Assembly: GCF_009760925.1 (NCBI RefSeq) | Contig: NZ_VRLV01000004.1 | Location: 64,308 to 128,307 of the forward strand | Reading direction: 5' to 3' | Length of the DNA stretch: 64,000 bases | From: Nonomuraea typhae | Lineage (GTDB): Bacteria > Actinomycetota > Actinomycetes > Streptosporangiales > Streptosporangiaceae | Shown here: in pieces, positions 1 through 7,932 of the stretch | Numbering within the stretch: the stretch's first letter is position 1 | How the letters are laid out: every line of letters begins with the position of its first letter | The notes under the pieces: generated by a model | Told to the model about the DNA's origin: nothing | Databases searched by the model: none | What the model saw: only the letters and a program-made list of their open reading frames with translations | Translations under genes and position numbers: made by a program

Positions 1-274
1 CGCCGATGACGATCGTGCTCACCGACACGATCGCGCTGTTCATCATGTAGGTCCAGATGGAGTTGCCGTTGATGCCCTTGGTGAAGGCGCGCTCGACGTG
101 CTCGAGCGTCGGCGGCATCGGGAACGGGATGAACTCCGTGGTGTAGATCTGGTCGTTGGGCTTGAAGGCCGCCGAGACCATCCAGTAGACCGGGAAGATC
201 GCGAACAGGAAGACGGCGATGCCGGCCGCGTTGAGCCCGACCTTGCCGAGCTTCTTCCGGGTCTTGGCGTTCAT
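1..274 (-). CDS. Sugar ABC transporter permease (MalG-like), cut by the left edge
   Basis: This is the N-terminal 91 or so residues of an inner-membrane permease of a carbohydrate ABC importer (CUT1 type). The protein starts with a short basic cytoplasmic tail (MNAKTRKKLGKVG), then a hydrophobic segment, then a periplasmic stretch with a typical FKPNDQIYTTEFIPFP-type sequence seen in MalG-family proteins. The ATG at 272-274 overlaps the stop codon of the preceding permease, so the two are translationally coupled. With its neighbours it forms the transport channel; the ATPase is not in view and in actinobacteria is often a shared MsiK-type protein encoded elsewhere. The rest of the gene is outside the window. 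Confidence 0.85.
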   Translation of the reverse strand, partial: MNAKTRKKLGKVGLNAAGIAVFLFAIFPVYWMVSAAFKPNDQIYTTEFIPFPMPPTLEHVERAFTKGINGNSIWTYMMNSAIVSVSTIVIG

Positions 275-1293
275 CGGACGTCCTCCGTCTTCACGATCTG
301 CCGCACGTACACGAACGTGATCAGCAACAGGATCACGGTCAGCACGACGGCGATGGCCGAACCCAGGCCCATGTCGGGCGGCGGGTTGAAGGCCTCGATG
401 TAGCTCCACACCGAGAAGTTGAAGGCTTCACGGGGCATGTTGGTGCCGCCGGCCAGGATGAACAGCTGGGTGAAGACCTTGAAGTCCCAGATGATGGAGA
501 GCACGACCAGCACCGAGAAGACCGGTCGCAGCAGCGGGAAGGTGATCTTCCTGAAGGTCTGGAAGGCGGTGGACCCGTCCACTCGCGCGGCCTCGTACAG
601 CTCGCTCGGGATGCTCTTCAGGCCGGCCAGGATCGAGACCCCGATGAAGGGGAACGAGGCCCAGACGACGGTCAGGATGAGCACGAGGTAGATGTCGGTC
701 GGGTCGTTCAGCCACGGCACGCCGCTCCAGTCGGAGCGGCCGAAGACCAGGTTGGACAACCAGTCCGGCAGCAGGTTGAGCGTCCAGTTCACCACGCCGG
801 AGTCGGCGTCGAACAGCCACTTCCACACGACGGCGGCCGAGGTCGGCGGGACCGCCCAGGCGGCCATGGTGCCCACGATGACCGTGGTGGACATCTTCGG
901 GCCGAGCTTGTGCAGCAGCAGCCCGACGAGCGTGCCGAGGATCAGCGTCAGCGCCACCGTGATGACGGCGAAGAGCAGCGTGTTGCGTACGGCGACGCCG
1001 AACAGGTCCGATTGCAGCGCCGCGGTGTAGTTGTCGGCGCCGACGAACTCCGCGGGCAGCGGGTTCTTCGGCCGGATCTGCCGCAGCCCGACCTTGCGGA
1101 AGGACATGTCGACCATCTGGTACAGCGGGTAGAGCAGCAGCACCGCGATGACCAATAGGCCGGGCAGGAGCAGGGCATAAGGGACAAACCGCGGAGGTAG
1201 TCCGCTGGACCGGCGCGGCGGCTTCTTGGCACGCCGCGCCGAGGCGGAGGCGCGGTGGCCTCCGCCTCGGGCGATGGTTGACGTATCAGTCAT
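271..1293 (-). CDS. Sugar ABC transporter permease (MalF-like)
   Basis: This 340-residue polytopic membrane protein is the first permease of a CUT1 sugar importer. A basic N-terminal tail precedes TM1 (around residues 38-60); five further hydrophobic segments follow. Near residues 230-250 it has the EAA loop that contacts the ATPase (ELYEAARVDGSTAFQTFRKI), which is diagnostic of binding-protein-dependent permeases. It lies 2 bases downstream of the binding-protein gene and overlaps the next permease by 4 bases, so the three genes form one operon transcribed leftward. The transported sugar cannot be told from the sequence. Confidence 0.93.
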   Translation of the reverse strand: MTDTSTIARGGGHRASASARRAKKPPRRSSGLPPRFVPYALLLPGLLVIAVLLLYPLYQMVDMSFRKVGLRQIRPKNPLPAEFVGADNYTAALQSDLFGVAVRNTLLFAVITVALTLILGTLVGLLLHKLGPKMSTTVIVGTMAAWAVPPTSAAVVWKWLFDADSGVVNWTLNLLPDWLSNLVFGRSDWSGVPWLNDPTDIYLVLILTVVWASFPFIGVSILAGLKSIPSELYEAARVDGSTAFQTFRKITFPLLRPVFSVLVVLSIIWDFKVFTQLFILAGGTNMPREAFNFSVWSYIEAFNPPPDMGLGSAIAVVLTVILLLITFVYVRQIVKTEDVR

Positions 1294-1295
1294 CG

Positions 1296-2642
1296 CTACT
1301 GCTGGTTGAGGATGGACTCGAGCTCGGTGTTGGCCGCGGCCAGAGCCTCGTCCACGCTGGCCTCACCCTTGATCACCTTGCGGGCCGCGTTCTGCAGCAC
1401 CGCCTTGGTGTCGTTGGCCTCCGCCCAGTTGGGGCTGGCCGGGAAGCCCTTGGCGACCGCGAAGGTGTCGGTGAACGCCTTCTGCGCGGGGTCCATGCCG
1501 AGCTTGGCCAGGGCCTCGGGGTAAAGCGGGAGCAGGCCCTCCGAGGTGGCGTAGAGGGTGCCGAACTCCTTGCCGGCCGCGACCTTGATGTATTCGGCCG
1601 CGAGCTCGGGGTTCTTGCTGTCCTTCCAGATGGCGATGTCGTTGCCGCCCTGGAAGGCCGGGGCCGGGCCGCTGCCGTCCTTGTTGGGCAGCGAGAAGAA
1701 GGCCATCTTCGACTCGTCGATCTTGCCCTTGCTCTGCTCCTTGACCTGGCTGATGTCCCAGCCACCGGTCACGTACATGCCGACCTTGCCGGCGGCGAAG
1801 CGCTGGGAGATCTCGATCGAGTTGAGGTTGAGGCGGGCCTTGCCGGACACGCCGTTCTTGGCGACGAGGTCCGTGTAGAAGGTGAAGCCCTCCTTGAAGC
1901 CCGGGTCGGTGAGCTTGCCGACCCACTTGCCGCCCTCGGAGGCGGCGAAGTCGCCGCCGGCCGACCAGACGAAGGGCGAGAGGGACATGTTGGCGTCGGA
2001 GCCGCCGTTGAAGGCGAAGCCGTCGACGTCCTTGCCCTTCTTCTCCTGGATCTTCTTGCCCGCGGCCACCAGGTCGTCCCAGGTCTTCGGAGTCTCGATC
2101 TTGAGCTCGTCGAACCAGTCCTTGCGGTAGAGGACGGCGCGGGTGCCGCCGCCCCACGGAACGCCGTAGATCTTCCCGTCGATCGTCTCGTAGCTCCACA
2201 GGTTCTGCGGGATCGACTGGAAGTCGGGGGTGGACTTGGCCAGGTCGGTGATGTCCTGGAGGGCGTCCTGCTTGACCCAGGCGGCGACCTGGTCGTTACC
2301 GAACTCGGTGACGTCGGGGCCCTCGCCGGCGGCCAGGGCGGTCGTCCACTTCTTCTGGGCGTCGGGCCAGGGTACGAACTCCACCTTGACGTCAGCGCCG
2401 GTGAGCTCCTTGAACTTCGTGTTGATGTCGTTCATGAGCTTGGTCGAGACGTCCTTGGGGGTGCCGAGGCGCCACATCGTCAGCGTCTGGCCCGCGTACT
2501 GCTTGGCGCCAGGTGCCGCGCTCGATCCCTCCGCTTTGGGGGCCTGGGACGCCTGCGGCGGTGTGGAACCTCCGCAAGCGGCCACGCCAAGCGCCAGAGC
2601 GGCTGTGGTGACCGTAGTGGCTGTGATCTTCGCGATCCTCAC
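1296..2642 (-). CDS. Extracellular sugar-binding lipoprotein of ABC importer
   Basis: This is a family 1 solute-binding protein of about 448 residues. The GTG at 2642 is preferred because it is preceded by GGGAGA and is followed at once by a lipoprotein signal peptide ending in the lipobox LGVAACGG; an in-frame start at 2681 would add 13 odd residues before it. After cleavage the Cys would be lipidated and the protein anchored outside the membrane, where it captures sugar and delivers it to the two permeases downstream. The mature part has the usual SBP_bac_1 pattern (TLTMWRLG near the start, GVPWGGGTRAVLYRKDWF around residue 150). It is the first gene of the operon and diverges from the ROK regulator. 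Confidence 0.93.
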   Translation of the reverse strand: MRIAKITATTVTTAALALGVAACGGSTPPQASQAPKAEGSSAAPGAKQYAGQTLTMWRLGTPKDVSTKLMNDINTKFKELTGADVKVEFVPWPDAQKKWTTALAAGEGPDVTEFGNDQVAAWVKQDALQDITDLAKSTPDFQSIPQNLWSYETIDGKIYGVPWGGGTRAVLYRKDWFDELKIETPKTWDDLVAAGKKIQEKKGKDVDGFAFNGGSDANMSLSPFVWSAGGDFAASEGGKWVGKLTDPGFKEGFTFYTDLVAKNGVSGKARLNLNSIEISQRFAAGKVGMYVTGGWDISQVKEQSKGKIDESKMAFFSLPNKDGSGPAPAFQGGNDIAIWKDSKNPELAAEYIKVAAGKEFGTLYATSEGLLPLYPEALAKLGMDPAQKAFTDTFAVAKGFPASPNWAEANDTKAVLQNAARKVIKGEASVDEALAAANTELESILNQQ

Positions 2643-2712
2643 AGGGTTCTCCCTTCCCGGGTGCTGGCCTACGGTCCGCACCAGGCTGGCTGATCGTCAG
2701 TCCGAACGATTG

Positions 2713-2757
2713 CTGCTAAACTAACAAGAAACTTTATTAAAAGAAACGAACGTTAGC
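2713..2757. promoter_or_regulatory. Operator/promoter candidate between SBP and ROK genes
   Basis: This AT-rich island lies in an otherwise very GC-rich intergenic region. It holds CTAAC (2721-2725) and GTTAG (2752-2756) as outer inverted arms and TTTA-T-TAAA (2733-2741) near the centre, flanked by GAAAC-type repeats. ROK-family repressors bind AT-rich palindromes like this in the shared region of divergent sugar operons. That the ROK protein binds here is inference from position and symmetry. Confidence 0.6.
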
Positions 2758-2783
2758 CGATCGTGACGAGAGGAGGCGCATCC

Positions 2784-3932
2784 ATGAGTCGAAGCCCGGG
2801 AACCCCTCGGTTGCTGCGCCGGCTGAACGACAGATCGGCACTCGAGCTGCTCCTCTCGCAAGGACCGCTCACCCGTGCCGAGCTGGGGGAACGCACCGGG
2901 CTCTCCAAGGTAACCGCAGGTCAGCTGCTGGCCCGCCTGGAAGATCGGGGACTGGTCGAGGTCGTCGGCGAACGCGCCGGAGGCCGCGGCCCGCATGCCG
3001 CCCTGTATGCCGTCGTCCCGTCGAGCGCCTACGTCGCGGGGCTCGAGGTCCTGCCCGACAGCCTGACCGTGGGTGTGGCCGACATCACAGGTAAAATAGT
3101 TGTCGAGGTAACGGTCAATCCCAAGGGTGGGAAGGATCCGGTCAGAGCGGTGCATTCCGCTGTGCAGCGGGCGTGCGCTTCGGCCAACATCAGCCAGACG
3201 CAACTCCGCTCGTTCGTCATCGGCACCCGCGGCGTCGTCGACCCCCGCTCCGGCGACGTGCGCTTCTCCCATGACCTGCCCGACTGGCACGTCGGCGTCC
3301 TGGCCAGCCTCCGCCAGACCCTCGGCGCCTCGGTGACGATAGAGAACGACGTCAACCTCGTCGCGCTGGCCGAGCATAGGTACGGCGCGGCCGCCGGGCA
3401 CGACGACTTCGCGGTCATCTGGGCCGGCATCGGCCAGGGCCTGGGCGTCATGCTCGGCGGGCGCCTGCACCGCGGCCTCACCGGCGGCGCGGGGGAGATC
3501 GGCTGGCTGCCGGTGCCCGGCGAGCCGCTGCCCTCGGACGTGCGTCACCCCCAGTCCGGCTCGTTCCAGCGCCTCGTCGGGCACGACGCGCTGACCGGCC
3601 TGGCCAAGCGGCACGGCGTGCACGGCCTGTCCGTCGCCGACCAGGTGCGCAACGGCGGCGACCGCTACCTCGACGAGGTGGCCGGGCGGCTGGCCGTCGG
3701 CTGCGCCGCCATCGCCGTGGTCCTGGACCCGGGGCTGATCGTGCTCAGCGGCGACATCGGCAGGGCCGGCGGCGTGCGCCTGGCCGCCAAGGTGGAGCAG
3801 GCCGTCGCCCGCGTGTGCCCCTCGCCCTCACGGGTCGTGACCACCGGCGTCGCGGGCAACCCGGTGCTGCGCGGGGCGCTCGTGGCCGCCCTGGAGCAGG
3901 CCCGTGAACAGGTCTTCTCCGACACTGTGTGA
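2784..3932 (+). CDS. ROK-family transcriptional regulator
   Basis: This is a sugar-responsive repressor of about 382 residues. The ATG at 2784 has a good ribosome site (GAGGAGG, 2769-2775), better than the upstream in-frame GTG at 2763. The N-terminus is a winged helix-turn-helix (about residues 10-60, with LTRAELGERTGLSKVTAGQLL). The rest is the ROK sugar-kinase-like fold with an ENDVNLVALAEHRYGA motif and GIGQGLGVMLGG followed by GGAGEIGWLPV. The usual zinc-binding CxCGxxGCxE of ROK proteins is missing, so it may not bind zinc and is unlikely to be an active kinase. It is divergent from the sugar importer, which it probably controls. Confidence 0.9.
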   Translation: MSRSPGTPRLLRRLNDRSALELLLSQGPLTRAELGERTGLSKVTAGQLLARLEDRGLVEVVGERAGGRGPHAALYAVVPSSAYVAGLEVLPDSLTVGVADITGKIVVEVTVNPKGGKDPVRAVHSAVQRACASANISQTQLRSFVIGTRGVVDPRSGDVRFSHDLPDWHVGVLASLRQTLGASVTIENDVNLVALAEHRYGAAAGHDDFAVIWAGIGQGLGVMLGGRLHRGLTGGAGEIGWLPVPGEPLPSDVRHPQSGSFQRLVGHDALTGLAKRHGVHGLSVADQVRNGGDRYLDEVAGRLAVGCAAIAVVLDPGLIVLSGDIGRAGGVRLAAKVEQAVARVCPSPSRVVTTGVAGNPVLRGALVAALEQAREQVFSDTV

Positions 3933-3938
3933 GAATTT

Positions 3939-4592
3939 GTGCCCATGGCGGGTGACATCGTGCTGATTTCGGACTCACGGGTGGCGGCAATTCCGGTGCG
4001 CGAGAACGGGGAACCGCTCGCCGACGTGCGCGGGCGGCTGCGCGTGGACGACCGGCTGGCCGACGCCGCCGGGGCCTACGCGCACCTGCGCTCCGGGCTG
4101 CTGGCGCGGCTGGAGAAGGCGGAGGGGCTGCTGCCGGCCGGGTATCACCTGCTGATCGTCGAGGGCTACCGGCCGATCGCGACGCAGCGGCGGTACTTCG
4201 AGGAGTATCGCGATGAGCTGGTCGCCACTTTCCCCGAAATGTCGCCCGGCGAGGCGCATGTCGCCGCAAGTCGGTATGTCTCGCCCGTGGAGGTGGCGCC
4301 GCACACGGCCGGGGCCGCCGTGGACCTCACGCTGTGCTCGCCCGAGGGCGTCGAATACGACATGGGCACCGCCGTCAACGACAACCCGGAGCAGAGCGAC
4401 GGCGCCTGCTACACGGGCGCGCCGAACATCACGCCCGAAGCCCGCGAGCACCGCGCCATCCTGGGCGCGGCGCTGGGGGAGGCCGGGCTGATCAACTACC
4501 CCACCGAGTGGTGGCACTGGTCCTACGGCGACCGCTACTGGGCCTTCACCACCGGCAACTCCTTCGCCCTGTACGGGCCGACCGCCTTCTGA
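3939..4592 (+). CDS. D-alanyl-D-alanine dipeptidase (VanX/DdpX-like)
   Basis: This zinc peptidase of about 217 residues is expected to hydrolyse D-Ala-D-Ala. It shows the VanX-family metal site: PHTAGAAVDLTL (His and Asp ligands, about residues 122-133), and PTEWWHWSYGD (catalytic Glu and third ligand His, about residues 188-198), plus the EGYRP motif near residue 71. There is no signal peptide, so it acts in the cytoplasm. The start is uncertain: GTG at 3939 or ATG two codons later, both with a weak ribosome site. No VanHA-type ligase genes are next to it, so a role in peptide recycling is as likely as vancomycin resistance. It sits 6 bases after the ROK gene. Confidence 0.88.
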   Translation: MPMAGDIVLISDSRVAAIPVRENGEPLADVRGRLRVDDRLADAAGAYAHLRSGLLARLEKAEGLLPAGYHLLIVEGYRPIATQRRYFEEYRDELVATFPEMSPGEAHVAASRYVSPVEVAPHTAGAAVDLTLCSPEGVEYDMGTAVNDNPEQSDGACYTGAPNITPEAREHRAILGAALGEAGLINYPTEWWHWSYGDRYWAFTTGNSFALYGPTAF

Positions 4593-4710
4593 GGTTGCCC
4601 CACCCCGGCATCCTCCTCGCCCCGTACGGGGCCTACCGGGTTCTGAGGTTGCCCCACCCCCGCATCTTCCTCGCCCTGTATGGGCCTATCGGGTTCTGAG
4701 GTTGTCCAGC
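4562..4710. repeat. Tandem duplication at the convergent ends of dipeptidase and MarR genes
   Basis: A unit of 53-54 bases starting TTCTGAGGTTG occurs at 4587, 4641 and (partly) 4694; the last copy is the 3' end of the MarR gene, and a partial upstream copy is the 3' end of the dipeptidase gene. Each unit carries a short palindrome, the best being GCCCCGTACGGGGC at 4619-4632. These palindromes could act as small terminators between the converging genes. Confidence 0.75.
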
Positions 4711-5105
4711 AGGGTGTCGAGCACGCCCCGGTAGGCGTGTTTCTCCCGCTCCGGTATCCCGGCGAACATCGCCTCCGCCAGCTCATGCCGGCTCGCCTCG
4801 ATGGTCTGGGCCGCCGTGACCCCCCGCGCGGTCAGGGTGACCAGGGTGGCGCGGCGGTCGTCCGGGTGCGGTTCGCGGGTGACGAAGCCCGTGGTCACCA
4901 GGCCGTCCACCAGGCCGGTGATGTTGCGCGCGCTCACGTCGAAGACCCGGGCCAGCTCGCGCTGCTGCATCGGTCCCTCCTCGCCGAGCCGGCGCAGCAC
5001 CTGTGCCCTTGACCTGGTCAGGCCGTCGGCTGCGAGCTTCCGCTCGATCTCGGCCGCCAGCAGGGCGGCCAGCTCCAGCGTGCGCTCGAACATCTCGATG
5101 GTCAT
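4686..5105 (-). CDS. MarR-family transcriptional regulator
   Basis: This winged-helix regulator is about 139 residues long. The MarR core is visible: recognition helix segment QQRELARVFDVSARNITGLVDGL and the wing with HPDDRRATLVTLTARG. I prefer the ATG at 5105; in-frame GTGs at 5117 and 5123 lie inside the operator described next. It diverges from the P450 gene, which it probably represses until an aromatic or antibiotic ligand binds. MarR proteins act as dimers on palindromes, and a fitting palindrome lies in the shared region. Confidence 0.88.
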   Translation of the reverse strand: MTIEMFERTLELAALLAAEIERKLAADGLTRSRAQVLRRLGEEGPMQQRELARVFDVSARNITGLVDGLVTTGFVTREPHPDDRRATLVTLTARGVTAAQTIEASRHELAEAMFAGIPEREKHAYRGVLDTLLDNLRTR

Positions 5106-5129
5106 ATAGTGATGCACCTTCACTATGTG
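5103..5129. promoter_or_regulatory. MarR operator (inverted repeat)
   Basis: CATATAGTG (5103-5111), a 9-base spacer and CACTATGTG (5121-5129) form an inverted repeat matching at 8 of 9 positions per arm. It covers the start region of the MarR gene and lies 14 bases before the P450 start, so one dimer could control both genes. The symmetry is seen in the sequence; the assignment to this MarR protein is inference. Confidence 0.75.
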
Positions 5130-5142
5130 CTAGCTTCACGAT

Positions 5143-6279
5143 ATGCGGAATCTACCATTCGAGCGGCCCACGCCGTTCAGCCCCACACCGGTCCACGCCG
5201 AGCTGCGCCGTACCGCACCCATCGCCCGCGTCGTCACCCCGGCCGGGCAGCCCGCATGGATCATCGTCGAAGCCGAGCTGGCCCGGCAGGTGCTCACCGA
5301 CCCGCGCTTCACGATGGCCCCGCCCGGCGCCCACGAGGAGAACGCCTCACTGCTCAGCGACGGCGCGGCACACGCGCGCCTGCGGCGGCTGCTGTCACGG
5401 GCCTTCACCCCGCGGGCCTTGGAGAGCCTGCGCCCCCGGATCACTGAGCTGGCCCGCGACCTCGTCACCGACCTGCGCCGCCAAGGACCGGGCGCCGACC
5501 TCGTGACCGTCCTCGCCCGGCCGCTGCCGCTCGGCGTGACCTGCGACATGCTCGGCATCGAGGCGCCCGAACGCTTCTACGCCTGGGCCGACGCCGCGTC
5601 CGGCATCACCGGGGGCGGCATCGGGTTCGAGGAGGCGTGGGCCGAGCTCAACGCCTATTTCCCGGAACTGATCGCGGCCAAGCGGGCACAGCCCGGCCCC
5701 GACCTGCTCAGCGCGGTCATCGCCGTGCGCGACGCCGACGACGGGCGGCTGAGCGACGGCGAACTCCACACCATCGCCATCTCCCTGGTCTTCGGCGGGT
5801 ACCTGACCGTGGCCAACGCGCTGTCGATCGGCGTCGTCCACCTCCTCACCACCGGGGGCCTCGGCCGAATCGCGCACCTCCCCGCCCCGGCGGTGGTCGA
5901 GGAGATGCTCCGCTACTCCGCCGGCCTGAGCGGCGAGGCATTCCCCCGCCACGCCCAGGAGGACCTCACCCTGGCCGGCGCCGAGGTGCGCGCCGGCGAC
6001 CAGGTCCTCGTCCGGCTGGAGGCGGCCAATCAGGACCCCGCACTCATCCCCGACCCGTCCCGCTTCGACCCGTCCCGCACCCCCAACCCCCACCTGTCCT
6101 TCGGTCACGGCCCCCACCACTGCCTCGGCGCCGCGTTGGGCCGCATGGAACTCACCGCCGCCCTGGAGGCCCTGACCACCCAAATCCCCACCCTCGCTCT
6201 GGCCTGCCCACCCGAGGACATCCCATGGACCGGCAACCCCCTGGACGACGGCCCGGCCAGCCTCCCGGTAACCTTCTAG
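5143..6279 (+). CDS. Cytochrome P450
   Basis: This is a soluble bacterial P450 of 378 residues. The heme-binding loop FGHGPHHCLG carries the thiolate ligand (Cys at about residue 327), and EEMLRY is the ExxR region of the K helix. The I-helix segment SLVFGGYLTVANALS keeps the threonine but departs from the usual AGxxT pattern (GGYLT). It would use ferredoxin-supplied electrons to hydroxylate a small substrate; no ferredoxin gene is adjacent. It is divergent from the MarR gene across the palindrome. The ATG at 5143 has no ribosome site and could start a leaderless message. The substrate is unknown. Confidence 0.92.
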   Translation: MRNLPFERPTPFSPTPVHAELRRTAPIARVVTPAGQPAWIIVEAELARQVLTDPRFTMAPPGAHEENASLLSDGAAHARLRRLLSRAFTPRALESLRPRITELARDLVTDLRRQGPGADLVTVLARPLPLGVTCDMLGIEAPERFYAWADAASGITGGGIGFEEAWAELNAYFPELIAAKRAQPGPDLLSAVIAVRDADDGRLSDGELHTIAISLVFGGYLTVANALSIGVVHLLTTGGLGRIAHLPAPAVVEEMLRYSAGLSGEAFPRHAQEDLTLAGAEVRAGDQVLVRLEAANQDPALIPDPSRFDPSRTPNPHLSFGHGPHHCLGAALGRMELTAALEALTTQIPTLALACPPEDIPWTGNPLDDGPASLPVTF

Positions 6280-6589
6280 CCCCGCCCGCTCCCAACCCAC
6301 CCCGTCAGGTCCGCCTCTCTTCCCGACCACCGTCCCGCCCGCCTCCCCACAGACCCACCACCTCCTTCCGGGCTTACGCCCTCCCAGTCCTGCGCCTCCC
6401 GGGCCCGCCCCTTCCTAGGGCCGTCCCTGCTGGGCTGTGTCCTCTTGGGGCCCCTCTCTCGGGTCACTTTCTCCCCGGGCCAACCTCCGTGCCGGACCCC
6501 GCCCCCACCCCCCGCGCGAACCCCCCGCTGGTCAAGGGGGTATTTGAAGCCGTGTTGCAAATTTTGAATGACCGTTTAAACTTCTACCC
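6280..6589 (+). promoter_or_regulatory. Intergenic region with TetR promoter/operator candidate
   Basis: The first 250 bases are C-rich and hold nothing I recognise. Near the end, TTGCAA (6555-6560), 16 bases and TAAACT (6577-6582) fit a -35/-10 pair. The -10 overlaps the perfect palindrome GTTTAAAC (6574-6581), a possible autoregulatory TetR site. The TetR start codon follows 7 bases after the -10, which suggests a leaderless transcript. Confidence 0.5.
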
Positions 6590-7180
6590 GTGACGCCAGA
6601 AAGCCGAACGTTCATTGAAGAAGCCAGGCGAGCCCAGATCATCACCTGCGCCATCGACGCCCTGGCCACGCTCGGCTTCCGGAACGCCTCCATGACCCAG
6701 ATCGCCAAACTGGCCAAGATCACCCCAGGCGTCATCTCCTACCACTTCGGCAGCAAGGACGAGCTGATCAAGGCCGTGGTCGGGCACGTGGTGGAGCTGG
6801 CCACCGGCCTGATGGTCCCGCGGATCATGGCCCAGACCACCGCCGCCACCGCGCTGGCCGCCTACATCGAGTCCAACCTCGACTTCATGCGCGTGCACCG
6901 CAAACCCCTGCTGGCCCTCGTGGAGATCATCGTCGCCGACCGCGACGGTCCGTACTCCGGCCAGCAGGAGTCCGCGCTGGAAGACCTGGAGAACGTCCTC
7001 ACGTGGGGCCAGGAGAACGGCGAGTTCCGCGACTTCGACCGCCGCGCCATGGCCATCGCCATCCGCGGCGCCATCGACGCCGTCCCCACCTACCTGATCA
7101 GCAATCCCGACTACGACCTCGGCCACCTGGCCACTGAACTCATCAGCACCTTCGAACTAGCGACCAGGAGACCGGCATGA
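6590..7180 (+). CDS. TetR/AcrR-family transcriptional regulator
   Basis: This regulator has 196 residues. The N-terminal helix-turn-helix is typical of TetR proteins (about residues 13-55: TLGFRNASMTQIAKLAKITP then ISYHFGSKDELI). The C-terminal ligand domain is not assignable to a substrate. It begins with GTG at 6590 and its stop overlaps the ATG of the ABC ATPase (ATGA), so it is the first gene of a three-gene exporter operon and probably controls that operon itself. Confidence 0.92.
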   Translation: MTPESRTFIEEARRAQIITCAIDALATLGFRNASMTQIAKLAKITPGVISYHFGSKDELIKAVVGHVVELATGLMVPRIMAQTTAATALAAYIESNLDFMRVHRKPLLALVEIIVADRDGPYSGQQESALEDLENVLTWGQENGEFRDFDRRAMAIAIRGAIDAVPTYLISNPDYDLGHLATELISTFELATRRPA

Positions 7181-7932
7181 CCCCCGCGCTGGACATCGAC
7201 GGCCTGGCCAAGCGCTTCGGCGACACCCTCGCCGTGGACCACATCACGCTGGCCGTACCCCAGGGATCCTTCTACGGCCTGGTAGGCCAGAACGGCGCAG
7301 GCAAGACCACGGCCCTGTCCATGGCGGTCGGGCTTCTGCGCCCCGACGCGGGCCGTGCGGCCGTGTTCGGCAAGGACGTCTGGCACGATCCCGGACAGGC
7401 CAAGGCGCTGGTCGGCGTGCTGCCCGACGGCCTGGCCATGCCCGAGCGGCTCACCGGGCGCGAGGTGCTCACCTATCTCGGGCTGCTGCGCGGCCTGGAC
7501 AAGGACGTGGTCAGGGCGCGGGCCGAGGAGCTGCTGGCCGTACTCGAACTCGACCGGGCGGAGAAGACGCTGGTCATCGAGTACTCCACCGGCATGCGCA
7601 AGAAGATCGGGCTGGCCGTCGCGCTGCTGCACGCGCCGCGGCTGCTGGTGCTGGACGAGCCGTTCGAGGCCGTGGACCCGGTCTCGGCGGCGACGATCAA
7701 GACCATTCTGCGGGGGTTCGTGGCCGGCGGCGGCTCGGTCGTGCTCTCCAGCCATGTGATGGCGCTGGTGGAGCAGCTGTGCGACCACGTCGCGGTGATC
7801 GACAAGGGCCGGGTGGCCGCCGCCGGGCCGTTGGACGAGGTGCGCGGCGGCCAGTCGCTGGAGGACACCTTCGTCGAGCTGGTCGGCGACCAGGCCAACG
7901 GGATCAAGGAGCTGTCGTGGCTGTCGAGCTGA
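7177..7932 (+). CDS. ABC transporter ATP-binding protein
   Basis: This ATPase subunit has 251 residues. Walker A is GQNGAGKTT (about residues 38-46), the signature is YSTGMRKKIG in place of LSGGQ, and Walker B is LLVLDEPFEAVD, followed by a switch-region SSHVMALVEQLC. The altered signature (STGMRKK) is common in ATPases of multidrug or antibiotic exporters of the CcmA/DrrA-like group. It overlaps TetR by 4 bases upstream and the permease by 16 bases downstream, so all three are coupled. Confidence 0.93.
   Translation: MTPALDIDGLAKRFGDTLAVDHITLAVPQGSFYGLVGQNGAGKTTALSMAVGLLRPDAGRAAVFGKDVWHDPGQAKALVGVLPDGLAMPERLTGREVLTYLGLLRGLDKDVVRARAEELLAVLELDRAEKTLVIEYSTGMRKKIGLAVALLHAPRLLVLDEPFEAVDPVSAATIKTILRGFVAGGGSVVLSSHVMALVEQLCDHVAVIDKGRVAAAGPLDEVRGGQSLEDTFVELVGDQANGIKELSWLSS

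Noticed and set aside
3939..4592. Vancomycin resistance operon (vanHAX)
   Set aside because: Only a VanX-like dipeptidase is present; no VanH or VanA ligase gene is adjacent.
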